From: Cheilinus undulatus
Taxonomy: Eukaryota; Chordata; Actinopteri; Labriformes; Labridae
DNA: 64,000 nucleotides
Direction: 5' to 3'
NCBI RefSeq assembly: GCF_018320785.1
Contig: NC_054882.1
Location: forward strand, 27,098,719 to 27,162,718
Both the position numbers and the translations under genes were made by a program. The notes beneath the pieces were generated by a model. The model saw only the letters and a program-made list of their open reading frames with translations. It searched no databases and was not told where the DNA came from. Positions 1 to 11,645 of the stretch are shown piece after piece. Positions within the stretch are counted from its first letter, which is position 1. Each line of letters starts with the position of its first letter.

Positions 1-271
1 TGACGACAACTATTGTAACTAGATGAGAACAAAAACATTTAGACAACAACCCAAATGTTGATGTGAATTAGATCCCACCAGCCAAGGCAGGAAGCAGAAG
101 AGGGCCATGCCTGAAGATAGCGCTGTAAGATTTTTATTTAATAGGTTGATGATTCAAAATAAAATCGATTGACAGACTTTAACCCTTTTAAGACAATTGT
201 ATCATATTTGATACATGATTTTGTTTGTCATCCGATGAATAAACATGATCCATAAATTCCTTAAAAACCTT
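1..271. other. AT-rich stretch without gene
   Basis: This is probably intronic sequence of gpatch2l, whose downstream exons should lie beyond base 1. I see no exon, RNA gene or clear repeat. The last nine bases (263-271, AAAAACCTT) are the left target-site duplication of the SINE that follows. Confidence 0.5.
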
Positions 272-448
272 GGGAGCACAGTTGGTCGAGTGGTTTGGGG
301 CGCTACCCGTGTGCGCGGGCGGCCTGGGTTCGAGTTAGGCCTGTGATTCTTGTCTCTCCCCTCTCTTCCCTGTTCCCGAGTCTATCCACTGTCCTTGCTC
401 TATCAAATAAAGGCATGAAAAGGCCCAAAAATAAATCTTTAAAAAAAC
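272..448 (+). repeat. tRNA-derived SINE, flanked by 9-bp target duplication
   Basis: A tRNA-like head begins GGGAGCACAGTTGGTCGAGTGG (A-box region) and carries a B-box-like GGTTCGAGT. A non-tRNA body follows and ends in AATAAAGGC and an A-rich tail. The 9-mer AAAAACCTT lies on both sides (263-271 and 449-457), as expected for target-primed insertion. The element at 8172-8323 is the same family in the opposite direction: both share the CTATCCACTGTCCT-type segment and the CCCAAAAATAAATCTT end. It is a retroposon, not a functional tRNA gene. Confidence 0.8.
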
Positions 449-457
449 AAAAACCTT

Positions 458-896
458 CAGTATACAATCTAAAAATGATGAAAACACCCTCCAGTGGATA
501 ATCAGATGCCAGAAATGGCTTATGTATCAAATGTGATTACAGAGAACAAAAAAAAAGGTTTTGTTTTTGTTTTGGTTTTAATTTAGGCCGAAATATTGAT
601 AAACATCTCAGTTCCAAAAATGAGAATTTTCTGGCTATTAACTGAAAAAAAAAATAACAGCCAAATAACAGCCAGACAATTCTAATTAGCTTAATTAAAG
701 CTAAGGGTCTTAAAGTCTGTGCAGTTTTTTAGAAAATCCTCAGGTTTTGGGAGGCTGTTTTCAGTCAATACTTAACAATAAGACTGTTTTTTTAGATGGC
801 CTTTCATTTATCTCTTTATTCTTTTATTTACTGAAGGGAACAGTGCACATTAATAAGCATGGACATGTAAATGTGCCAGATTGTAGCCATAGGCTA
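458..896. other. gap, no gene seen
   Basis: AT-rich sequence with short A and T runs. No exon or recognisable element was seen. Confidence 0.4.
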
Positions 897-1534
897 AGGC
901 CCCGTCCACACGGAGATGAATTCAGGAGTATACGCAAAAGTTTTGTGTCGTATCGGCGTTTCATCCACACGGACGCGGCATTTTGGGAGGCCGTAAATGC
1001 TACTTTTTGAGACTGGGTCCAAGAGTGAACAAATCTATAAACGCTTACCGATTTGTCTCTGTGTGGACAGCCAACCGAATATTTCTTGAAACGATTACAT
1101 CACACATTGCATAGCCCACTTACCCCACATGCGCATGTCGAATCAAAATAACTATGGCGGACTACAGGGTTGTGTTTGTGCTGTGGGAGCTACTGAGGTT
1201 ATTATGGCTTTTACAGCCAAATCTGATGATCCTTTACCATCCACCGAGAACCGCATACACCAGATGTTCTTAGATCCACTACGGAGAACAACCAGAAAGG
1301 CAACTGGGAGAAAGTTTGTGGCAGTTTTCATAATCTTCTTCTCTCTTTTGGTGCATTTCTGTGGCATTGTTACAGCGCCCCTTACAGGCTTGGCATTTAT
1401 ACTATAGTGTTTTCAGTCGTTTTCAGTGGTTCCGTGCTTATGCAGAAATTTTCTGAAACGATCCCGCTTTTACGGTAAACTTTTTCAAAATAAAACGGAA
1501 GTAGATTGTTTTCGTCTCCACGTGGACAAGGCCT
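897..1534. mobile_element. Non-autonomous DNA transposon (MITE) with terminal inverted repeats
   Basis: The left end AGGCCCCGTCCACACGGAGA and the inverted right end AGGCCTTGTCCACGTGGAGA match at 16 of 20 positions. The interior shows no transposase. The ORF inside it (1129-1407) has no features of a protein family I know. I could not find a convincing target duplication, so the superfamily is open; hAT would be my first guess from the look of the ends. Confidence 0.65.
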
Positions 1535-1818
1535 AATTTCCATCTGTAGTTTAAATGGGTTAAAGCTCTCGTGAATAACTTTTGTTTATATTCATTTTGG
1601 TGCCCCCATGGTCAAAGCAGCAATTGTCATCTCATTGCTAATCTTGTCCTTTCTAATGTTGCTTTTTAATTAATAAGAACAAATCTCAAACTGCTTTTTT
1701 TACAATCAGCTATACCACTTATTGTGAACACTTTTTTGCAGCATGCTTTCAGTTGTCAGATATCTACCCAATAACCATAGTTTTAGGCATAAAAAACTAC
1801 AGTAGAAATAATAAATCT

Positions 1819-2138
1819 TGGGTCGCAGATGGCCTAGTGGTTAGGTCGTGCCCCATGTATGCGGTAGGCCCAGTTTCAAGTTTGGCCTTCAACCGTGTTT
1901 GATATTTACAATTTGGTGTCTGGGAGGTAACGACATGACTTGGAGCAGTAAATTATCGTGTTGACACCAGACACATGCAGATTATTTAGACAAATAATCA
2001 TTTGCAACAGGCGCTGGGGATAAGCCCCCACAGTCGTCAGGGGAGGAAAATCTTGCCTCAAATCAGGCTTAAACTCCTGTAGTGTGTGGCTGGCCTAACA
2101 AAGGCAAAAAAGCCTCAAAATTAAAAAAAAAAAAAAAA
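1819..2138 (+). repeat. tRNA-related SINE with poly(A) tail
   Basis: The start resembles a tRNA, with an A-box-like TGGCCTAGTGG and a B-box-like GTTTCAAGT about 45 bases later. A long unique body follows and ends in an uninterrupted run of A at about 2122-2138. The head resembles the SINE at 8172-8323 (antisense), but the body is different, so it may be another subfamily or a composite. No target duplication was verified. Confidence 0.6.
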
Positions 2139-4854
2139 GGAATAAGATCTTTTTGCCATTGAGCCAGTTTGATAGGTTTGATAGGTCATGAAGAGGTAGT
2201 AATATTCATTTCTAGTAATAGGTTAAAAACTTCTCACAGAGCTTCGAGGGTCTAATGTGCATGGAGCTGAGTGTTTCAGAAAGGTCAAAAAGCAGCACAT
2301 TCTTACAAGACGCTTGCCTCCAATGTTGGTATTGTAGTTTGATGATATACATATTATAGTGACAATCATTTAAATAAGGCTTATTTCCATTCATAGATCT
2401 TTCTGAAATAGGAAGGCCTTATGCTCCTGATTGCCTAGCACTCTGCTTCCTGTTGATCAACGCTGACCTTGCTAATAGACGAGATGCTGGAGGGTCAGAT
2501 ATGCGCTGATACGGTGCTTTGCCATATTGCAGAGGCCTGCAAGTGACTGCAGGATCAGAAAGATGTTCGTCCAGCCTGCGCGTCTTCCTGGCCAGATGGC
2601 CCTGCATCATCTCCCTCTCACATCCGCGAGAAGCAGATGTGAGTGGGAGCCGGCCTCTCAGGGGAATCTGGATGATGTCTGGCCCAGCCAGGCCATCCCA
2701 GACTGAATCCCCAGGCCCCTGCTCAGCTGGACCCCACCTCTGGACACATTGGCTGGCCGGCCCACAACACAACAAGCTTGATAACAGCTATTTTGATTTT
2801 TAAAATGCAGTGTGATGTCTTCCTCCATTTTCTAGATTTAAAAATATGTTTGCTTCTTTCTGCAAAGTTTGAAAAAGAATCACAGGTATTAACAATTAAT
2901 TAGAGACACATTAAGAATTTATCCGTATTAAAGGTGTAATGTGATGTCGCTTAGAGCAGCAATGGGCCTATGTGAGATCGTTTCCATTAAGTACTGCCTA
3001 ATTAATTCCATGAATAATTGAGACCACCATTTTTCTTGGGACCAAACAAAACATCTCTGCTTTCTTCTGCAGTGACCTTTGGCAGCAAAAGTTGACAAAC
3101 ATTATGAGCAAACTTGGTCTTTGACTCAGGCATAGAATAGCACTTCCCCCTCTAGTCAAAAATAAGATATTCTATTGTGGATTAGTGCCGCAGAAACAAA
3201 TAAGTCTTAATTAGATAAAGAAGCATATGTCCATGGTGAAACAAAGCCAAGGGCAAAAACAAAAAGTGCATTCCAGCATTTTGGAGCCGAACCCCACATG
3301 GCTCTATTGTCTCTATACAAGCCAAAGAGGTGAAGCAAAACACAGTATCCAGATGAGCACTAATCATTAGGATATAATCCTCAGCTCCTGGGAGAGGCAG
3401 ACCAGTTTGCACAGAGATTACAGCCTAGCCGCCATTTATTGAGCCGGGGCTCATTCTGCAGAGGAATAAAGAAGAGGCAGAGACGGAGGGGGGCAAAGCG
3501 CTGATAACAATGGATCTGTAGGCTCTTCAAACAAGCTGCCCCAACCCAAATCCATGCCCTCTTCCATGGGTGTCTGATTATAAGGTTATCCCACCATCCC
3601 CGAGCAGCCGTAATTGGATTAGTCTCAGAGATTTATGAAAATTAACTTCAGCAAATGCCGCACTGCTTCCTCCCAAAACTCTTCACAGAGTTTTTGAAAA
3701 TATACATTACAGCAAGATGAAGCTGAGTGTGAGAAAAGCAAGCATGGTGGCTTTGTTTTGTTTTTTTCTGGTGGCAGGGTTGGAGTCACCAGTAGCAGTT
3801 CACAGCCGGAGACTGAGGCTTAGCCCGGGACAGCGTCTACCCACAGGTGAGGCCTGCTTGCTGGGCCAGCCGGGGTGCCAGGTGGCCTCACTGCCAGCAG
3901 GCTGGGCCAGGTCTAATCAAGGATGTGGAGCCCAACTGGAGCTGCCAACATCTGCTCTCCTTTCACTTGAGTGGCTGAAGGCAAAGCTCGGCTCAGGAAG
4001 AGGAGTGACCTTGAGAAGAGGCGTGCTTTTGGAGGCTGGAAGGCTCCAAATAAAAAGGGTTAAAAAATGAACGGCCAAAGAAGTCAGAGTGCTTTAAAAG
4101 ATATTTCTACAAAAGCATCCAAAATCAAATGGACCATACATTTTCTGCGTATAAACATTTCTGTTGTATCACTGTCAACCCCTCATCACTGCTGCCGTTT
4201 GTTCATTTCCTTCGCCGCTGCCACAGTTTAACCATCAGATTGTTCAGCCCTCGGTTACTGTGGCAGTCTACTGAGCAGCAATCAAGAGCGATGGCGTGGT
4301 GTAAGTGAGAAATGATTGACAGCGTGCCATGGTGTTTCCATTTATTTCTTCTCCGGAGCTGTTTTCTGTCAGAACGGCTATTGATTTTTCCATAAAGTAA
4401 GAAAACAAGTACCGTTTAGGGGCTAGAGAGGTCAGCACAAATTAAACCAGAAGATGTAAAGCCTTCTGTCCGCCCTATTACCGGTTACCTCAAATGTCTT
4501 CTTCTCAAAGGAAATCTATTGTGCTGGAGCACAGCAGGACATTGGGAATGGGAACTTAGCAGGCTTAAAAGACTTAGAACTGAATGCCATACTTAAAGAC
4601 AACTGTAGTGCTCAGCTTGTCTGTTCAGGACATTATTGAACCAAGGGAAGGTATGTAATGCCTGAGTATTTTTGTGCATTGTGGGAAAACCAAAAAATCC
4701 CCTTGATAATATTCCATGATGATGGCATGGTGGATTGGAGTATCTTTGATAGCCACTGATAACAGTGTGACACTGTAAGCAAGTCTCTGGATGAAGTGAA
4801 TGAACCATCCCCAAAGAAATCTAATAATCTAATAATCTAATTCAATGAGTTTAA
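2139..4854. other. Repeat-poor stretch inside or downstream of gpatch2l, no gene
   Basis: About 2.7 kb with no recognised repeat. Two parts are GC-richer than their surroundings (about 2410-2770 and 3420-4060), and the composition around 3420-3700 looks like conserved non-coding DNA. I searched both strands for the next gpatch2l exon and did not find it. The ORF at 3717-4070 begins like a signal peptide, but no family is recognisable and no splice structure supports it. Confidence 0.4.
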
Positions 4855-4858
4855 TTAA

Positions 4859-5856
4859 CCCTTAGAGCTCACAGCTGTTTTTTTCACCATCATGTCTCGT
4901 CTGGACTTTTTGTCTTAAAAAAGCTTATAAAATATCAACCCTGTGGTGCACAGTCAAGCTCCATACATCCTTTTTTTCAGGACAACCTGGGCTAAATATA
5001 AGCTATCTAAAACTGTAATGTCACTTGAATTTTAAAAAAGTTATAAAGACAAGAGAAAAAAATAAATCAGAATTTGAAACTCCCAGATTCTTATTGATAA
5101 CACACAGTTAACAATAGTGACTAATCCTTTTCTTTGCACAGACTTGTTCTCCCATCTCTTGGGGACAAAACAGTGAAAAAATTAACATTCAGTGTCAAAG
5201 GGTTTTCAAAATATCTACATATATACAAAGAAAAAGTCCATGCACTTTGCTGCAGTGAGATTAATTTGTTACACTCCTCTAAGCAGAAGAAACCCAACTG
5301 GTTGACTGCAACTCCCACAATGCATTGCATGTCAACAAAAATGGAACTGCCCACTGAAGAAAGCCAAAGTACTTGATTGAAAATGGATTACAGATGGATT
5401 AAAAGATGCTTATTATCGGATGTAACGCTGTGGATTTAATCTTGAAAGACTCTGAAAAGTCACATTAGTTCCAGGCTTGCTAAAACGGCATCCTTTAGGG
5501 CTACTGAGACATCGATGGTATCAAATGAAGAGCAAAATGGACAGCTTTCAGAGGAAAAAGGAGTAAGTTTTTATACATATGGTTCAAAAGTTATCAGCAT
5601 TTTTATAAATCCTGTCACGTATTGTTGTATGCGACAACACTGTCCTCAGGGACCCCGGAAAGTCAGTCAAGTTCAAGGCTCACTAGAAAAAGTTCTGTAA
5701 GAGCTATGAATGCATGGAGAGCATGATTAGAAAGGCACAACAGAGCTTTCATAGGAAAAACAAGTTAGTGCCTCTGACTTATGGTTTAAACGTTACCAAG
5801 TGATTTATAAAGGGATGTGCCTGCAGCACAGATCCTTGCCGCGTGAGCTCTAAGGG
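4859..5856. mobile_element. TTAA-flanked piggyBac-like MITE
   Basis: A 998-bp element is bounded on both sides by TTAA (4855-4858 and 5857-5860), the piggyBac target site. It carries a perfect 14-bp terminal inverted repeat, CCCTTAGAGCTCAC, at both ends. No transposase ORF is visible, so it would be a non-autonomous derivative moved by another copy. The family assignment rests on the TTAA site and on terminal repeats starting CCC; this is inference from structure, not from protein. Confidence 0.75.
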
Positions 5857-5860
5857 TTAA

Positions 5861-6899
5861 GCTTTGGGGTTTACATTCTTGTTTTCTTGTGAAATATCTC
5901 AACACTTGTCAGATGGGCTCTGATCCACTTCTGTGCAGTCTTTGCTTCACTTGCTAAATATGCCAACTTCCAGGCTGAACTTCAGACTGGCAGACACTCT
6001 GGATTTTTTTCTGCAGAATAAATGCTTCTGCTAATCTAGAAATGTGATCATTCTAAAAAAGTAAAATAAAGACAGGTGAACACTGTGCAGTTTCAGCCCA
6101 TTCAGACTGAACCTTACGTTGCACGACTCACTTGGAAGTCAGTTCCACTTTCAGCCTGATCAGGCATTGTTTGTGGTGCAGTGTACAGGATGGCTGACCA
6201 CAGCCCGACAGGCTGCTCCCAACTGGTGGGAGGGATTTCTGGCATGACTGATATTTTGGTCATATGACTGCACCCACTCCCACAGTCAGAGCAGAACCAC
6301 AAAAGGAATCTGCATCTAAAATCAACATGAAAACATCAGGAATGCCTTTTGATGTACCCTGACTATAATAAAGGGAACAAACACGCCTACCTGTGACTTC
6401 CAGCTGGCAAAGAGTATTGTTTTAGTTTGCTGCTAATTGTGTTTGCTAGTGATGCTGTTTATGTGTGTGCATGAGAGAGATGGCAAGGGGGGGGGGGGGG
6501 GGTCACAATTTGAAGCATGAAAACAAGACAACAGATCTGACTTCACCTCTTGTGCAAGACTTTTCAAAGGAAACTCCACCAACATTTGTCTTCACTCGTA
6601 CAGTGTCAGCCCTTGGGTTGTGGCCGACCATCAGACAGTGTGAGCACATAAGAGCAGGGCATTTAAAAAACAGCAGAAAGAAAAAGAAGATATGCTTGTA
6701 CACTTGCTCAGTGCCCCAAATAATGTAGCTGAATCACACTGTTTCAACCAGAGATCATTTTTTTAGGTGAAATGATCTTCTGTGGGAGATACTGAACGAA
6801 TGGATTCAATCAAGGTTTGAGGTACAGTCAAGTGTGTGGGTATATCAGCAAATAAAGACAAAAGTCAAATAAATCAGCACTGCAATGGGGGACTGCAGG
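5861..6899. other. gap, no gene; contains a 16-base G run
   Basis: Unique-looking sequence with an uninterrupted G run at 6487-6502. No exon was recognised. ORFs here are short and without family features. Confidence 0.4.
6487..6502 (+). repeat. G16 homopolymer
   Basis: Sixteen consecutive G bases; likely variable and prone to sequencing error. Confidence 0.9.
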
Positions 6900-6900
6900 T

Positions 6901-7290
6901 AGGGTTGGGTATCATTTGGGGTTTTTCCAATACTGGCGCTAAATTGACACTTTTTATATAGCGCTGATGCCTCAACAGTGTCTGAATCCATACTTTTGAT
7001 GGGAAAAAATGTGTTGAAAGTCAGTGGGAGAATGAAAGCTGTCTGGGTATCATAAATTAGTTGCAGAAATATATAAGGTGCCAGTCAAACATGGGATATA
7101 AAAGGAATCTACTGTAACTTAACACATAACTCACACAACTTCCATAACGAAGTTTCTTGCCTTTCATTGGGTGGTTTCATTGGCAGGGTATCAAAACAAA
7201 GCATCTGTGTTGTAATTCGGTAGGTTTCAGATGTATTGGTACCAATACCATGTCAGTACCAGTTTTCGATACTCATATCTAACTGTAGAG
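6901..7290. mobile_element. hAT-like MITE
   Basis: The left end TAGGGTTGGGTATC pairs with an inverted right end ending in GAGTATC near 7270-7280. Between them are segments rich in GGTACCAATACCA-like inverted words, the look of a common fish hAT-derived MITE. The flanks (CTGCAGG and CTGTAGAG) are only roughly alike, so the target duplication is not proven. Confidence 0.5.
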
Positions 7291-7690
7291 GTGACAAAAG
7301 CCAAGTATACTCAATGTTTTCACCTGAGCTATACAAAACTACAATATCACGACCATTAAATATAAATGACATGGAAGTTTTAAGCCGTCAGCATGCTATT
7401 CTCTGGAGTATCCCTGTCTCCGACCACCTCTCTTAGCACACACAGCTCACTCACTCACCCGCCCATCCAGAAAACTCTCCCCTAAGCATGCCTGAATTGT
7501 ATCAGAAGAGGAGGGAGGGAAGTATGGGAGGGCAAAAAGTGTAAACCAGCCAGCCAAGGCCAGGTAGGTGTGTTAAGAGAGTAGTTTGACATGAAGACAG
7601 ATGATTTGGTTCAAAAGAAAAACATCACTGAATCTGCTATCTTGCAGTGGTTCTGATTTCATAAGAAAGACAAACAAAAAGCATTAATCT
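7291..7690. other. gap, no gene
   Basis: Nothing recognisable apart from a G/A-rich patch near 7505-7540. Confidence 0.3.
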
Positions 7691-7694
7691 GTAT

Positions 7695-8158
7695 AATATG
7701 CCCTAAGATAATAGCAGCAGTGTCACAACAAATCACCAAATATGGGGCTCCAGAAAGTGGTGTTGAAAAGCCACAATTTAAAAATCTCATGAAGACACTA
7801 AACACAAAGTATGGTTTTCCTGGGTGCAATTTTTTGTTGTTTAAACTCCCCGCTAGAGTGATGGTGGCCCAGCAGCTAACAAATCTGACCCACAATTATG
7901 GAGCCTTATCTCATTACACTGTTAAAAAGTTTGTGCCGATGATCACATAGGAGAGCTCCTTCAACAAGGTCTGAAAGACCTCATGTCACGGAACTTGTCA
8001 GAAACTGGTCCAGTGTGGATCAGCACAGATAACAGGACTGATGTAATCAAAACTGTGAGCCTGAATGTGTGAATAAGACTGCAGTGTTTCGGCCATTGGC
8101 TGCATCTTGTAATTGGCGAGTTTTCATGTAGGTAAGCGTTATTTTTATTTGTAAAAAA
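7695..8158 (+). pseudogene. Decayed hAT (ZBED-type) transposase fragment
   Basis: Translating 7720-7840 gives a piece resembling the ZBED/hAT segment VEKPxFKxLMKTL. Translating 8014-8120 gives TDNRTDVIKTVSLN, then an in-frame stop, then IRLQCFGHWLHLVI. The TDN block and the LQCFGHxLHL block are hallmarks of hAT transposases. The two pieces are in different frames and only part of the gene remains, so it is dead. A SINE was later inserted just downstream (8172-8323). Confidence 0.65.
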
Positions 8159-8171
8159 TTGTCCATGAAGT

Positions 8172-8323
8172 CTTCTTTTTTTTTTTTAAGATTTATTTTT
8201 GGGCTTTTCCTGTCTTTAATTGATAGGGGAGGACAGTGGATAGAATTGGAGACAACTGAATTTGAACCCAGGCCGCCAGTGTACATGGGTGGCGGCTTAG
8301 ACTGCTAGGCCATCTGCATGCCC
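8172..8323 (-). repeat. tRNA-derived SINE, antisense, 13-bp target duplication
   Basis: Read on the minus strand it has a tRNA-like head (GATGGCCTAGCAGTCTAAGC, then GGGTTCAAATTC as B box), a short body, and an end in CCCAAAAATAAATCTT plus poly(A), which appears as poly(T) on the plus strand. TTGTCCATGAAGT is repeated exactly at 8159-8171 and 8324-8336. It is the same family as the SINE at 272-448. Confidence 0.85.
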
Positions 8324-8336
8324 TTGTCCATGAAGT

Positions 8337-8937
8337 ATTTTTCAGCTAACCTGATATTGATTTTACCCATTCTGCATACAAATTAATGATCAACTAATTA
8401 TCAGTCTGACTGATATTAATGTTGATATGTGGCATTTGGCCAAATATCAGTATCTGCATTTTATTTTAACGATAACTGAAAAAGTTAATTTATCAAAAGG
8501 TGTGCTACACTGGTTCCACTGCAAAGTTTGTCTTCCCCTCTGGCTTTATTTTTATTCCTCACAGCCTCAACAAATTAATCTATACAACAAAATCTGACTG
8601 GATAGATGTCACATGAGCACTGTCAGATCAGCAATCAAGCCTGGACACCACTGGCACAGTGAGCGTATGCCATCACCTTAAGTTTTCCTGTTTCTATCGT
8701 GTTGCTTTGTGCTGTTTCTCATGCTTATAAAGCTAGGGCTACATTGTTTCATTTCCTTCATTTTTTGATCATGCAATTTTGCTTTTCCCACATTAAGTAC
8801 ATTTTGTATATAATAATAAACGCATATCGGTTTCAAATATCGGTCATTGTTTTCACGCACTACCAAAAATTAGTATCCATATCGACCCTGAAAAACCCAT
8901 ATCAGTCAAACCATAATATAAATGATAAAAAATCCAA
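8337..8937. repeat. Probable hAT-type repeat remnant
   Basis: The right part (about 8815-8925) has repeated CATATCGGT/ATATCGGTC words and the left part (about 8345-8470) has GATATTGAT/CTGATATTAATG words. This looks like the sub-terminal regions of an old DNA transposon. No clean ends or transposase were seen. Confidence 0.3.
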
Positions 8938-8939
8938 TA

Positions 8940-10073
8940 CAGGTACATCTCAAAAAACAGAATATCATGAAAAAGTTTTATATTTTTTGTCACTCATTTC
9001 AGAAAGTGAAACCCATATATTATATAGACTCATTACACTTTGAGTGAAATATTTCAAGTCTTCATTTCTTGAAATGTTGATGATTATGGCTTACAGATAA
9101 TGAAAACCCAAATTCAGTGTCTCAGAAAATTTGAATATTACATAAGATCAATAAGAAAAGGATACTTTAAACAGAAATGTCAGGATTCTGAAAAGTATGT
9201 TCATTTTTATGCCTTCAATACTTGGTTGGGCCTCCTTTTGCATGAATTACTGCATCAATGCGGTGTGGCATGGAGGCGATCAGCCTGTGGCACTGCTCAG
9301 GTGTAATGAAAGCCCAGGTTGCTTTGATAGCAGCCATCAGGTCATCTGCATTGTTGGGTCTGGTGTCTCTCATCTTCCTCTTGACAATACCCCATAGATT
9401 CTCTATTCAGGTCAGGCCAGTTTGCTGGCCAATCAAGCACAGTAACACCATGGTCAGTGAACCAGCTTTTGGTACCTTTGGCAGTGCGAGCAGGTGCCAA
9501 GTCCTGCTGAAAAATTAAATCAGCATCTCTATAAATGCTTGTCAGCAGAAGGAAGCATGAAGTGCTTTAAAATGTCCTGGTAGATGGCTGCATTGACTGT
9601 GGACTTCATTAAAACACAGTGGACCAACACCAGCAGATGCCATGGCAGCCCAAATCATCACTGACTGTGGAAACGTCACACTGGACTTGAAGCCATATGG
9701 ATTCTGTGACTTTCCACTCTTCCTCCAGACTCTGTGACCTTGACCTAAATGACATGCAAAATGTAGTTTCATCTGAAAAGAGGACTTTGGACCACTGAGC
9801 AACAGTCCAGTTCTTTTTCTCCACAGCCCAGGTAAGACGCCTCTGACGTTGTCTCTGGTTCAGGAGTGGCTTGACACGAGGAATGCCACATTTGTAGCAT
9901 TTGGATTTTCATTATCTGTAAGCCATAATCATCAAAATTTCAAGAAATAAAGGCCTGAAATATTTCACTCTATGTGAAATAAGTCTAAATAATGTATGGG
10001 TTTCACTTTCTGAAATGAGTGATGAAAAATATTGAACTTTTTCATGTTATTCTAATTTTTTGAGATGTTCCTG
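8940..10073 (-). mobile_element. Tc1-like element (family A), internally deleted
   Basis: TA lies on each side (8938-8939 and 10074-10075). The ends CAGGTACATCTCAAAAAACA and (inverted) CAGGAACATCTCAAAAAATT match, and the inverted similarity extends roughly 170 bp inward (about 8940-9110 against 9905-10073), so the element can fold back. The interior holds only the transposase C-terminal part on the minus strand. The N-terminal DNA-binding part is missing, and sequence jumps straight from the transposase into the inverted repeat near 9895. The length of 1.13 kb compares with about 1.6 kb for intact Tc1 elements. A second copy of this family lies at 18126-19735. Confidence 0.85.
9545..9850 (-). 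pseudogene. Tc1-like transposase catalytic-domain fragment
   Basis: Minus-strand translation shows a block resembling WTVAQWSKVLFSDET, where the D of SDET is the first acid of the Tc1 DDE triad. In a shifted frame it continues through GYxVWRKSGK and VMIWAAMASAGVGPL, which correspond to the Tc1 VWR and GVMVWG blocks. Frameshifts separate these blocks and the DNA-binding domain is deleted, so it cannot encode a working enzyme. Confidence 0.75.
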
Positions 10074-10075
10074 TA

Positions 10076-10986
10076 GAAGGGTCTATTGTTAATCATCACA
10101 CTGGTGTCATTTTTATGCAACACAGGGCTAGACGCTTTGGTGTTGATGGTTTATATTTGCCAGACAAAATAGTCTCCTCTCTGCGGCCTGTTACAGCCAG
10201 GATTAGTTTTACTAAATAAAATGCACACAAGAGGGTGCACTCTGGGACACTGGGACAGGCCCAGCTTTAATTACCCAGCTCAAGACAGGAATTCATTTCA
10301 AAACAAATCAATAGCACACCAACTCACTTATTTATTTGTGACAATATTTCTCGAAAGGAAATAATGAGCTGGCAGATGCCCGGAGGCATAACTATCAAAG
10401 ATCCCTCCCTGGTGATCATTTCAGCTATAGGAGATGAAGATGAAGGGACTCTATCATTCATTTTTAATGTCAGCTCAATACTTTAAAGTGGACTGGTATG
10501 ATTGTGATACTTTCTTTCTTTTTTTTTTGGTTTGGTTGAGGACAGGCTGAATATTGACAAGTGGCTCCATGAAGACAGGCAGTATAGATCATCTTAAATG
10601 TCGCCTTGTTTAATTGCTTCTGTCTGATAGTAGTTATGCCCATGACTTTTATGTTACGGGTTTAACTGCCTTTGTAACTTTCAATTTAAAGGGTAAAAAG
10701 GGCTTTTAGAGGTTTGAGCCCCTTCTCCGGCATGCTTTTAATCTTGACTCTTTAAACAATGATGAGGTTAACATTTGGCTGCTGAATTACTGTAAGTCAA
10801 AGTTAGACATTTGGAAGCTGCAACTGCTTATTTTCCGCACATAATGTTTCTAATATCTGTCTATAAACATGTACTGTTGCCAAATGGGGTGTGTTTTTTT
10901 CTGTATTTTAATGAATGAGGTTTGAGTTTCAGAGATAAAACTAAAAGAGGAGAAAATCACAAATACATATCCTCAAATTCAACATT
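10076..10986 (-). other. gpatch2l intron, no exon recognised
   Basis: Follows the donor of the first coding exon on the minus strand. Mostly AT-rich unique sequence. I found no match for the next expected gpatch2l segment. Confidence 0.5.
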
Positions 10987-10988
10987 AC

Positions 10989-11645
10989 CCCTCAGACAGA
11001 TTTTCATCCGCAGCATCTCGATGTTCCTTGGTCATCTTCCTCTTCCAGCACTCATTTCCCATCCGTCTCCCTCCCTCAGTCTGACGGTCAGCTCTCACCC
11101 AACCATCAGTCCTCTTCTTTGACCCTGACAGTTGCCGAATCCTAGAAGACCTGTGTCTCCGCCTCCTATCTACACCTGAAACCCTCAACTTCTGCTGCAA
11201 TGTAACTGTGATGTCCGAGGTCATCCGTTTGACCTTTCTCCGTCTCCTAAGCTGCCGTCCTGGATTGTTTTCAGTAAAGGAGTCAGACTCGGGCCAGGAG
11301 GGCTGTCTAGTCCTGACTGGGCCTCTCATAGCAGAGCGCCATCGGCTAGATGAGGTCACATCATCAGAGTCACTGCAGTTTGCCACTGAGACAGCGATGG
11401 TTGAAGAAGAGTTGTCCCTGTATGCTCTAGCCTCGTCCAAGCTGGACTCTGAGGCCTCAATCCAGTATCGTCTGTGCTCCAGTGAATAGAGGGTGGATTC
11501 ACGGCAGCGCTTGCGGCCTCTGCGACGGCGGATCTGCCGGCGTCGCTGCAGTGGACTCAGGACCATTTCCTCCCATAGCTTTCTCTGCTCTGAGGGCTGC
11601 TCCAGAGCTGACACCAGGTCCTGCACCAGCTCATCCATCATGGTG
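10989..11645 (-). CDS. GPATCH2L, first coding exon (partial gene)
   Basis: G-patch domain containing 2-like, a poorly characterised vertebrate protein of presumed nuclear role. Minus-strand translation from 11641 begins MMDELVQDLVSALEQ and carries a basic cluster (about residues 33-47), SESSLDEA (about 64-71), an SDSDD acidic patch (about 90-94), SWPESDSFTEN (about 115-125) and LRRRRKVKR (about 131-139). This is the order I know for the family, whose N-terminus reads MDELVxDL. The exon opens after acceptor TTTGGTTTCCAG (AG at 11647-11646). Two adjacent ATGs (11641 and 11638) are candidate starts; an upstream in-frame ATG at 11662 lies in the intron. The donor is GTAATG (GT at 10988-10987). 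It codes 217 codons plus 2 bases. The remaining exons were not found and should lie beyond base 1. Confidence 0.92.

Noticed and set aside
272-345. tRNA gene at the SINE head
   Set aside because: A and B boxes are present, but no proper cloverleaf is seen and the SINE body, tail and target duplication follow.
1129-1407. Overlapping ORFs inside the 897-1534 MITE
   Set aside because: Open on both strands by composition; no transposase motif.
3717-4070. 117-codon ORF starting like a signal peptide
   Set aside because: No family motif, no second exon and no promoter; it lies in GC-rich non-coding DNA.
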